The notes beneath the pieces were generated by a model. It ran no database searches, had not been told where the DNA came from, and saw nothing but the letters and a program-made list of their open reading frames with translations. Below, piece by piece: positions 1-5,622 of a stretch of DNA of 11,785 nt. How positions within the stretch are numbered: the first letter of the stretch is position 1; every line of letters begins with the position of its first letter. Made by a program: the position numbers and the translations under genes. This DNA is from Thalassospiraceae bacterium (GTDB lineage Bacteria; Pseudomonadota; Alphaproteobacteria; Rhodospirillales; Magnetovibrionaceae): contig DAOWFT010000145.1 in assembly GCA_030637845.1 (NCBI GenBank), positions 1-11,785 on the forward strand. Reading direction: 5' to 3'.

Positions 1-1
1 T

Positions 2-541
2 TACGCAGGGGGCCGCAAAGAAATGCGCGGGCGCGTTACGGCCTTGAAAAAAAATCGCCGTATGCACATCGGCCCGGATGCGACCGCATATTTTGAAAGT
101 TTCGACACCATAATTCACCAGATTCACGAAATGCTGCATATTGAAAAAGGCGGCGAAGAACAAATAGAAGATGAGCTAAATGCCTATGCCACACTGGTTC
201 CAAACGGGGCTGAGCTGGTGGCGACATTGATGTTTGAAATTGATGACCCGGACCGGCGGGCGAGATTCCTCGACGGCCTCGGCGGGGTCGAGGAAACCGT
301 CAGTATCGAGCTTCTTGGCGAAAAAATAATGGCTCAGCCGGAAACCGATATTGACCGTACCAGTGCCGCGGGCAAGGCATCTTCCATCCAGTTTTTGCAT
401 TTTCCCTTTAGCCCGGAGCAGGCAAAAAAATTTAAAACCCCGGGCACGGAGGTGGTAATTGCCATCGGGCATGACAAATATGCCCATATGGCAAAGCTGC
501 CGGAAACGGTTCGCGAAGCATTGGCGGCGGATCTGGATTAG
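2..541 (+). CDS. DUF3501 family protein, 5' end cut off by window edge
   Basis: This is the C-terminal part of a DUF3501 protein, a conserved family without an established biochemical function. The frame is open from base 2. The codons before the first ATG (base 23) read YAGGRKE and continue into RGRVTALKKNRR, which fits the family pattern of a conserved Tyr/Arg-rich segment followed by RV-x-ALK-x-RR. The true start therefore lies left of the window and base 23 is an internal Met. Further family-like stretches are the QIHEMLHIEK segment, an acidic LNAY-x-LVPNG block, the ATLMFEIDD strand, and a C-terminal VAIGHDKYAHM followed by LPETVREAL before the TAG. There is no signal peptide or membrane segment in the visible part, so a cytosolic protein is likely. 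From memory the family often lies near rubrerythrin or Fe-S genes, but the upstream neighbour is not visible. The gene converges on the SH3 gene with an 80-bp gap. Confidence 0.85.
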   Translation, partial: YAGGRKEMRGRVTALKKNRRMHIGPDATAYFESFDTIIHQIHEMLHIEKGGEEQIEDELNAYATLVPNGAELVATLMFEIDDPDRRARFLDGLGGVEETVSIELLGEKIMAQPETDIDRTSAAGKASSIQFLHFPFSPEQAKKFKTPGTEVVIAIGHDKYAHMAKLPETVREALAADLD

Positions 542-596
542 GGAATAAAAGTCTGATATTTCAAGCTGTTGGCAATAAACATAAGCTAATGTTATG

Positions 597-618
597 GTTA
601 ATAAGCAGTTAATAAGCT
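597..618. repeat. 11-bp tandem duplication in a convergent spacer
   Basis: GTTAATAAGCA is followed directly by GTTAATAAGCT, two copies of an 11-bp unit with one difference at the last base. It lies in the 80-bp spacer between two convergent genes. The unit length creates TTAA-N7-TTAA at 598-612, the full CtrA consensus of alphaproteobacteria. The position downstream of both genes argues against promoter control, so the match may only be a by-product of the duplication. Confidence 0.8.
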
Positions 619-621
619 AAA

Positions 622-1146
622 TCAATTTAGGCTTTCGCCGTCCATAGCGCCCCAGAAATGCTCACGCTTCATCCAACCGTCAAAGCCGTCGGCCCTGACC
701 GCGCACCAAGCTGAACCAGCCTCGCAGGCAAGCAATTGTCCAACCACCCCGGTTTCGGCCCGGGCAATTTGCCGTGACGCCGTATCGGCGCGCTTAAAAA
801 TGGTGTGGGGGCCGTCCACCACAATAAATGCGCGTTTTCCACTTAGCATATTTTGATGAACCCAGCCTTGGGCGCCCTCCCAATCGCGGACCTTTCGCCA
901 GGTTTTGTGTTCGGCGATTATTTCCAGCGGCAGGCCCTTTAGCCGGTAAACCCAGTCTATGGGATATTGCAGGCCCGGCCCGGTACGAAGATTGACCTCG
1001 TGCCCACCCATGGAAACGAATCTGGGCAGGGGCAAGCCAGATGCGCTTTTCTTATTTGCCTGCGCCGCCGCATCGGGGGCCAGCCCAAGCAGGATAGCGA
1101 CAAAAAATAAAAAAACAAAAGGCATGAGCCTAAATCTGCCGGACAT
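622..1146 (-). CDS. Secreted/periplasmic SH3-domain protein
   Basis: A 174-residue exported protein with bacterial SH3 domains. Residues 1-29 form a signal peptide: basic start, hydrophobic core FVFLFFVAILLGLA, and an AAAQA-type cleavage region. The first SH3 domain covers about residues 42-103 and carries the hallmark VNLRTGPG (51-58), then YPIDWVY, GLPLEII and a GWVHQNML end. A second, weaker SH3-like fold follows at about 106-165 (ADTASRQIA, GVVGQLLAC, WCAVRADGFDGWMKREHFWG). Cys141 and Cys148 could form a disulfide in the periplasm. Such domains usually bind peptidoglycan or peptides at the envelope; the specific role here is unknown. The start is the ATG at 1144-1146, preceded by AAGAAGG at 7 nt spacing. 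The gene is divergent from the 2-hydroxyacid dehydrogenase gene, a neighbourhood I recall from Rhodospirillales-type genomes. The family assignment is firm, the function is not. Confidence 0.88.
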   Translation of the reverse strand: MSGRFRLMPFVFLFFVAILLGLAPDAAAQANKKSASGLPLPRFVSMGGHEVNLRTGPGLQYPIDWVYRLKGLPLEIIAEHKTWRKVRDWEGAQGWVHQNMLSGKRAFIVVDGPHTIFKRADTASRQIARAETGVVGQLLACEAGSAWCAVRADGFDGWMKREHFWGAMDGESLN

Positions 1147-1187
1147 TTTAAAGCCTTCTTGGGTGATAATCGGGGGGCGAATCGATC

Positions 1188-1199
1188 CATTAATTAATG
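1188..1199. promoter_or_regulatory. 12-bp perfect palindrome upstream of the SH3 gene
   Basis: CATTAATTAATG is a perfect 12-bp palindrome 41 bp upstream of the SH3-gene start, within the divergent spacer. Its size and position would suit an operator, but AT-rich palindromes also occur by chance and no regulator can be named. Confidence 0.3.
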
Positions 1200-1252
1200 T
1201 TCATTAGACGCTTTGAATGCACGGATGGTCAAGCTGTGCCTCGAATAGGCCA

Positions 1253-1286
1253 AAAACTAATAAGAAAACTAATAAGAAAACTGATA
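1253..1286. repeat. 12-bp tandem repeat, about 2.8 copies
   Basis: AAAACTAATAAG occurs twice in perfect tandem (1253-1264 and 1265-1276), followed by a third, partial copy AAAACTGATA (1277-1286) with one change. It lies about 100 bp upstream of the 2-hydroxyacid dehydrogenase start, in the spacer shared with the divergent SH3 gene. Slippage at such a repeat would change promoter geometry or an A-tract upstream element. Confidence 0.9.
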
Positions 1287-1304
1287 TTTTTGCAAATGTT
1301 CTTA

Positions 1305-1332
1305 TTTGTTTATTCTGGTTTGTTTATTCTGG
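1305..1332. repeat. 14-bp perfect tandem duplication upstream of gyaR
   Basis: TTTGTTTATTCTGG occurs twice back to back without a mismatch (1305-1318 and 1319-1332). The second copy ends 11 bp before a possible -10 element (TATAAC at 1344-1349), so it covers the place where a -35 element would be expected. No good -35 match is visible there. Confidence 0.92.
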
Positions 1333-1343
1333 AAGCCGACTAT

Positions 1344-1349
1344 TATAAC
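1344..1349 (+). promoter_or_regulatory. Possible -10 element for gyaR
   Basis: TATAAC lies 36 bp before the gyaR ATG and matches five of six bases of the sigma-70 -10 consensus; the overlapping TATTAT at 1341-1346 is an equal alternative. The -35 position falls in the T-rich 14-bp tandem repeat and fits the consensus poorly, so the promoter is tentative. Confidence 0.35.
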
Positions 1350-1385
1350 AACGTAGATGGATAAACATTACAAAGCACAAGGTTT

Positions 1386-2369
1386 ATGACAACTAAAAAA
1401 CCAAAGGTCGTAGTTACCAGAAAACTTCCCGACGGCGTTGAAACGCGCATGATGGAATTGTTCGATGTTGAATTAAATCTATCTGACGAACCCATGAGCG
1501 AGGCCCGGTTAATTGAGGCCGTAAAAGAATGTAATATTTTAGTTCCCACCGTAACCGATGAAATAAATAAAACCGTTATAAATGCCGCCGGCAAAAACTT
1601 TTCCATGATTGCTAATTATGGCGCGGGCGTAGATCACATCGACCTTGATGCAGCCCGGGTTAAAAAAATTGTGGTTACCAATACCCCCGATGTCCTGACC
1701 GAAGACACCGCCGATATGACCATGGCGCTTATACTTTCGGTGCCCCGGCGTTTAGTCGCGGGCGAAAAAATATTGCGTGAAGGAAAATGGAAGGGCTGGT
1801 CGCCCACATGGATGCTCGGCCACCGTATTCATGGCAAGCGTCTTGGTATAATTGGTATGGGCCGCATCGGTCGCGCGGTAGCAAAACGTGCGCTGGGGTT
1901 TGGGCTTTCGGTTCATTATCATAATCGCAATCCAGTCCATGCGGATGTGGAAAACGAATTGGAGGCAACCTACTGGGAAAGCCTTGATCAGATGCTGGCT
2001 AGGATGGATATAATTTCCATTAATTGCCCGCACACACCGGCCACCTATCACCTGCTTTCTGCGCGCCGGTTAAAGCTGTTGCAAAAACACGCATATATTG
2101 TGAATACCGCGCGTGGTGAAATGATTGATGAAAAAGCACTAATAAAAATGCTAAAGGAAAAGAACTTGGCTGGTGCCGGATTAGATGTTTATGAAAACGA
2201 ACCCGACATTAACCCCAAGTTCCTCGAGCTTGATAACCTGACACTTTTACCGCACATGGGTTCGGCCACTATTGAAGGCCGTGCCGATATGGGGGACAAG
2301 GTTATAATTTGCATCAAAACATTTATCGACGGCAATATTCCGCCTGACCGGGTGCTCGGTGATATTTAG
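1386..2369 (+). CDS. gyaR: D-isomer specific 2-hydroxyacid dehydrogenase (D-glycerate/hydroxypyruvate/glyoxylate reductase type)
   Basis: A 327-residue cytosolic NAD(P)H-dependent dehydrogenase of the D-2-hydroxyacid family, probably reducing glyoxylate or hydroxypyruvate to glycolate or D-glycerate. The substrate-domain loop NYGAGVDHID is at 77-86. The nucleotide-binding fold carries GMGRIG at 157-162 after the LGII strand. The catalytic triad of the family is visible: Arg243 in NTARG, Glu272 in NEP and His290 in LLPHMGSAT. Segments such as TNTPDVLTEDTADMTM and HYHNRNP match the alphaproteobacterial D-glycerate dehydrogenase group. Length is normal. ATG 1386 is the first in-frame start after a stop at 1362, with only a weak AAGG three bases upstream. 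The gene is divergent from the SH3 gene and convergent with the dsrE-like gene (26-bp gap, no hairpin seen). The subfamily is well supported, the exact substrate is inferred. Confidence 0.93.
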   Translation: MTTKKPKVVVTRKLPDGVETRMMELFDVELNLSDEPMSEARLIEAVKECNILVPTVTDEINKTVINAAGKNFSMIANYGAGVDHIDLDAARVKKIVVTNTPDVLTEDTADMTMALILSVPRRLVAGEKILREGKWKGWSPTWMLGHRIHGKRLGIIGMGRIGRAVAKRALGFGLSVHYHNRNPVHADVENELEATYWESLDQMLARMDIISINCPHTPATYHLLSARRLKLLQKHAYIVNTARGEMIDEKALIKMLKEKNLAGAGLDVYENEPDINPKFLELDNLTLLPHMGSATIEGRADMGDKVIICIKTFIDGNIPPDRVLGDI

Positions 2370-2395
2370 GCCACGTATTTAAATAAAAGAGATAT

Positions 2396-2845
2396 CTAGA
2401 TAAAAACCATAGAGCCGTTGTTTGACGCATCATCCATGAACGTCACCACCCCGCCGGTTTCAATATTTATATCGTCGCGTAAATCGCTCCGCGTCATATC
2501 AATTGCCTTTAGGCCCATTTCGCAAACCATGAACTTGACCCCAAGTTCGGCACAGGCGGAAAGTAGGGTTTCAAAATCAGCCACGCCTTTTTTAATGAAG
2601 GCAGCGTTCATTTCACCACCATTGGAATAGCCCTCGGCGGGCATGGCCTGCCACGGGTAGGCACCATTTTCATCAGGTTTTCCAAGGGCCTTGGCTGCCT
2701 CCATGGTAAAAAAAATTGTTACCGGGGTCGAAATTGCAGCCGTGGCCGAAGCCATAACCAGTGCGTAATGCACCCGCGCACTGCATTGGGAAAAAACTAT
2801 CAGTGAAAGCTTGTCGGGACGTTGGGGATTTAAACCATTAGCCAT
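2396..2845 (-). CDS. DsrE-like (DsrE/DsrF/DrsH-like) sulfur-relay family protein
   Basis: A 149-residue protein of the DsrE-like group that includes the C-terminal part of YrkE-type proteins. It begins with a KLSLIVFSQ strand, then HYALVMASATAA, VTIFFTMEAAKAL (about 43-54), a variable linker, and FETLLSACAELGVKFMVCEMGL (91-112). Cysteines are Cys21, Cys98 and Cys108; the VCEMG cysteine lies where this family carries its conserved thiol, which in related proteins can hold a persulfide. ATG 2843-2845 is chosen because it fits the family N-terminus and has AAGGA about 11 nt upstream. A longer frame reading back to 2983 would lie inside the E1 gene and lacks family similarity. It overlaps the moeB-like stop by 8 bp, so the two are translationally coupled. 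Sulfur transfer beside an E1-like enzyme and cysteine synthase is a reasonable inference; partner and substrate are unknown. Confidence 0.85.
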   Translation of the reverse strand: MANGLNPQRPDKLSLIVFSQCSARVHYALVMASATAAISTPVTIFFTMEAAKALGKPDENGAYPWQAMPAEGYSNGGEMNAAFIKKGVADFETLLSACAELGVKFMVCEMGLKAIDMTRSDLRDDINIETGGVVTFMDDASNNGSMVFI

Positions 2846-3647
2846 GAATTGATAAATCCTTGATGCTTGGATTTTTTCCGCAAAGCGCACATTCCGGATC
2901 GCGCTTAACAGAAATGTTTCTAAACCTTGCGCCCAACGCCTCATAAACCAAAAGATGACCGGAAAGACTTTCACCAATGCCAAGTATTTCTTTTAAAATT
3001 TCCGTTGCCTGCAGCGAGCCAACCGTGCCGCAAATGGCGCCCAGCACACCCGCTTCGGAACAGGTAGGAACCTCGCCCGGTGGTGGGGGCGTGGGGAATA
3101 TGCAGCGATAGCAATTGCCGCCGTCATCGCCATCGTCACTGTTGCGGGGATAATTTTTAAAGGTTGCAACCTGACCGTCAAAACGCAATATGGCACCCGA
3201 TACCAGCGTCTTTTTTGCAAAATAGCACGCATCGTTAAGCAAAAACCGGGTCGGGAAATTATCAGAACCATCGGCAACAATGTCATAGCCAGAAATTATT
3301 TCCATGACGTTGGTTTGATTAATACGAAGTTTGTGTTTTATGACTTTGACGTCAGGATTTATTTCAGCAATTGCCCTTGCCGCGCTATCTACTTTTGCGC
3401 TGTTGATGTCCTTGGTTTTGTGTGCGATTTGCCGTTGCAGGTTTGAAAGATCAACATCGTCATCATCAATTATGCCAATGGTTCCAACACCGGCAGCCGC
3501 TAGATAAAGCAGCACTGGCGAGCCAAGGCCACCGGCACCAACAACCAGCACTTTTGCTGCGAGCAGTTTTTGCTGCCCGTCGCCGCCCACCTCAGGCAAT
3601 AATATGTGGCGAGAATAACGCTCTATCTGTTCATCGTTAAAGTTCAT
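2838..3647 (-). CDS. moeB: HesA/MoeB/ThiF family adenylyltransferase (E1-like)
   Basis: A 269-residue E1-like enzyme that adenylates the C-terminal Gly-Gly of a small ubiquitin-like sulfur carrier (MoaD, ThiS or similar). The N-terminal RYSRHILLPEVGGDGQQKL motif leads into the ATP-binding VVGAGGLGSP (35-44) and the DDDDVDLSNLQRQ segment (61-73). DGSDN (126-130) holds the Mg-ATP aspartate (Asp129). The zinc site is complete: Cys179 and Cys182 in CYRC, Cys253 and Cys256 in CALC. Cys196 in PTCSEAGVLG is the conserved thiol of the crossover loop. There is no rhodanese domain, unlike MoeZ/Uba4 proteins. The segment around 164-178 contains an unusual Asp/Gly-rich stretch. It starts at ATG 3645-3647, 27 bp after cysK, with a weak ribosome site. 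The family is certain; whether it serves molybdopterin, thiamine or another sulfur carrier cannot be decided, because no carrier gene is visible. The symbol follows common usage. Confidence 0.9.
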   Translation of the reverse strand: MNFNDEQIERYSRHILLPEVGGDGQQKLLAAKVLVVGAGGLGSPVLLYLAAAGVGTIGIIDDDDVDLSNLQRQIAHKTKDINSAKVDSAARAIAEINPDVKVIKHKLRINQTNVMEIISGYDIVADGSDNFPTRFLLNDACYFAKKTLVSGAILRFDGQVATFKNYPRNSDDGDDGGNCYRCIFPTPPPPGEVPTCSEAGVLGAICGTVGSLQATEILKEILGIGESLSGHLLVYEALGARFRNISVKRDPECALCGKNPSIKDLSIHG

Positions 3648-3674
3648 GGGCTAACAACCAAAGCCTTGGCCGCA

Positions 3675-4643
3675 CTATTCGATTGCAAGGTTTTCAAATA
3701 AGGCGGTTGAAAGATAACGTTCGGCAAACGATGGCAGTATGGCAACAATGGTTTTTCCTGCCATGTCGTCACGCCCGGCTAGTTCAATTGCTGCGGCAAC
3801 GGCCGCACCGGATGAAATGCCCACGGGTATGCCTTCAAGTTCGGCCAGCTGGCGCGAAGTTGCAAATGCCGTTTCGTTGCCTATCTGGATGACTTCGTCA
3901 ATCAGGCCGGTGTCGAGAATTTTAGGAACAAACCCCGCACCGATGCCCTGAATTTTATGTGGCCCGGGAACGCCGCCGGAAAGAACCGGGCTGTCTTCGG
4001 GCTCCACCGCAATAATTTTTACGTCTGGGTTGCGTTCTTTTAGCACGCTGCCGACCCCGGTAATGGTGCCGCCGGTGCCCACACCTGAAATTAATGCATC
4101 AACCTTGCCGCCGGTATCGGCCCAGATTTCTTCGGCGGTGGTTTTTCTGTGAATCTCAGGATTGGCCGGGTTTTCAAACTGTTGCAGCATTACCCAGCCT
4201 TTTTCTTTTACCAGTTCACCGGCCCGCTCAATGGCACCCTTCATGCCACTGGCGGCAGGGGTAAGTACCAGTTCGGCGCCCAGGAAAACAAGCATCTTGC
4301 GGCGCTCTATCGACATGCTTTCGGGCATGGTCAGGGCCAGCTTGTAGCCCTTGGCCGCGGCCACAAATGCCAGCGCAATACCGGTATTGCCCGAGGTTGG
4401 TTCAACCAATGTGTCACCCGGCTTTATCTTGCCGCTTTTTTCAGCCGCATCAATCATGGCAAAACCGATGCGATCCTTGACCGATCCAACCGGGTTATAG
4501 AATTCGCACTTGCCTAAAATTTCTGCCTTGCAATTATTTGCTTTGGCAATTCTGGATAGCCTGATTAGCGGCGTTGCACCGATGGTGTCTATTATGTTGT
4601 CGTAAACCCGCCCACGAAACTCTGCCTTACCTGCGCCGCCCAT
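3675..4643 (-). CDS. cysK: Cysteine synthase A (O-acetylserine sulfhydrylase)
   Basis: A 322-residue PLP enzyme that makes L-cysteine from O-acetylserine and sulfide in the cytosol. The internal-aldimine lysine is Lys56 in NPVGSVKDR. The substrate loop TSGNTG is at 83-88, the phosphate-binding GVGTGGT loop at 187-193, and Ser278 in GISSGAA contacts the pyridine nitrogen. The C-terminal SFAERYLST (305-313) matches the CysK end apart from Ala where Gly is usual in many CysK proteins. A short N-terminal extension (MGGAGKAEFRGR) precedes the standard VYDNIIDTIGATPLIRL; the ATG at 4641-4643 is supported by AAGGGAG at 4652-4658 with 8 nt spacing. It lies 34 bp after the Rrf2-type regulator gene and 27 bp before the E1 gene, so it is probably cotranscribed with both. 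Pathway feedback through binding of the serine acetyltransferase tail is known for the family but not visible here. Confidence 0.96.
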   Translation of the reverse strand: MGGAGKAEFRGRVYDNIIDTIGATPLIRLSRIAKANNCKAEILGKCEFYNPVGSVKDRIGFAMIDAAEKSGKIKPGDTLVEPTSGNTGIALAFVAAAKGYKLALTMPESMSIERRKMLVFLGAELVLTPAASGMKGAIERAGELVKEKGWVMLQQFENPANPEIHRKTTAEEIWADTGGKVDALISGVGTGGTITGVGSVLKERNPDVKIIAVEPEDSPVLSGGVPGPHKIQGIGAGFVPKILDTGLIDEVIQIGNETAFATSRQLAELEGIPVGISSGAAVAAAIELAGRDDMAGKTIVAILPSFAERYLSTALFENLAIE

Positions 4644-4677
4644 TATTTAAGCTCCCTTAAAAAAATATCTTTGTTTT

Positions 4678-5133
4678 TTAAATTGTAAAATCAAGGTTCT
4701 TGCGCCCTTCGCTTTCAATTCCAGCCGTTTGGGCCGAATTGCAAAGACCGTCGATATCAATTTTATCCAACCGTTCCATGGTCTCCTCCTGTAGCTCAAG
4801 CCACATGGGTCGTACCACCTTTACCCCGAGGTCCGATCCGTTGTTATCGCGTAGCGGATCATCGATTGTTTCCATTTTTTTTACGCTGCGAACAATATCA
4901 CCGATTGAAATGCGTCGGCGTTCACGGGCCAAGCGGTAGCCGCCCTTGGGGCCGCGCACACCACTTAGAATGTTTTCGCGAACCAATTGTTGCAGGGCCT
5001 GCTCAAGATAGCGTCTGGGGATATCCTGCCTGCGCGTAATTTCACGGCTTTGCACCGGCTCCGGGCCTGCGTGATAGGCAATGTCCAGCACAGCTTCGAT
5101 TGCAAACAACATTTTTTTTGAAAGACGTAACAT
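4678..5133 (-). CDS. Rrf2 family transcriptional regulator without Fe-S cysteines (CymR-like?)
   Basis: A 151-residue winged-helix regulator of the Rrf2 family. The N-terminus MLRLSKKMLFAIEAVLDIA is typical. The recognition region runs SREITRRQDIPRRYLEQAL (29-47), and the wing is SGVRGPKGGYRLAR (57-70), followed by ISIGDIVRSV. IscR, NsrR and RsrR bind a cluster through central cysteines; here the only cysteine is Cys131 near the C-terminus, so cluster sensing of that kind is excluded. In this respect it resembles CymR, the cysteine-metabolism repressor that acts through a complex with CysK. The immediate downstream gene is cysK (34 bp), so control of cysteine synthesis is a reasonable inference, not shown. 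It starts at ATG 5131-5133 with GAGG 8 nt upstream and sits 18 bp after dut. No obvious operator palindrome is visible in the two short flanking spacers. Confidence 0.9.
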   Translation of the reverse strand: MLRLSKKMLFAIEAVLDIAYHAGPEPVQSREITRRQDIPRRYLEQALQQLVRENILSGVRGPKGGYRLARERRRISIGDIVRSVKKMETIDDPLRDNNGSDLGVKVVRPMWLELQEETMERLDKIDIDGLCNSAQTAGIESEGRKNLDFTI

Positions 5134-5151
5134 TTTAAAAACCTCAATAGT

Positions 5152-5622
5152 TTAATTTGATATTGATCCGTGGGTGCCTGTTGAGCCGAACCCGTTTTCA
5201 CCGCGGGCACTTTCGTTCAAGTCTTCTTTCTTGGCCCAGCTTACGTGGGTTACCGGCGCCACCACCATCTGGGCTATTCTGTGGCCCCGACTAATGGTGA
5301 AATCTTCGTTTGAGTGATTGATAAGAATTACCGATATTTCACCGCGATAATCGGCGTCAATTGTTCCGGGGCTGTTAAGCACCGTTATTCCATTTTTTAT
5401 TGCCAGGCCCGAACGCGGCCTTACCTGTGCTTCAAAACCCGGCGGCAATTCAATTGCCAGCCCGGTTGGCACCAGACAGCGTTCGCCCGGTTTTATGGCT
5501 ATATCGGACGTTACCGCTGCCAATAAATCGACCCCTGCGCTTAACGCGGTGGCATATTCAGGTAGGGCCAATCCATCGCCGTGGGCAAGGTGCTTTATAT
5601 TTACAACCACGGTTTTGCTCAT
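5152..5622 (-). CDS. dut: Deoxyuridine 5'-triphosphate nucleotidohydrolase (dUTPase)
   Basis: A 156-residue trimeric dUTPase that splits dUTP to dUMP and pyrophosphate, keeping uracil out of DNA and feeding dTMP synthesis. All five family motifs are visible: I, SAGVDL (28-33); II, RPRSGLA (68-74); III, NSPGTIDADYRGE (83-95) with catalytic Asp89; IV, SRGHRIAQMV (111-120); V, RGENGFGSTG (140-149), the C-terminal arm that closes over the substrate. Motif V usually reads RG-x-GGFGSTG, so Asn143 replaces one glycine. Length is normal. The ATG at 5620-5622 overlaps the coaBC stop as TAATG, so translation is probably coupled. The coaBC-dut order is common in alphaproteobacteria. An Rrf2-type regulator gene follows after 18 bp. 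Confidence 0.96.
   Translation of the reverse strand: MSKTVVVNIKHLAHGDGLALPEYATALSAGVDLLAAVTSDIAIKPGERCLVPTGLAIELPPGFEAQVRPRSGLAIKNGITVLNSPGTIDADYRGEISVILINHSNEDFTISRGHRIAQMVVAPVTHVSWAKKEDLNESARGENGFGSTGTHGSISN

Noticed and set aside
1253..1332. Tandem repeats as a small CRISPR-like array
   Set aside because: Units are 12 and 14 bp, directly adjacent without spacers, and no cas genes are present.
2396..2983. Longer version of the dsrE-like gene starting at 2983
   Set aside because: The extra 46 residues lie inside the E1 gene in another frame and do not resemble the family N-terminus; ATG at 2845 has a ribosome site and gives the normal length.
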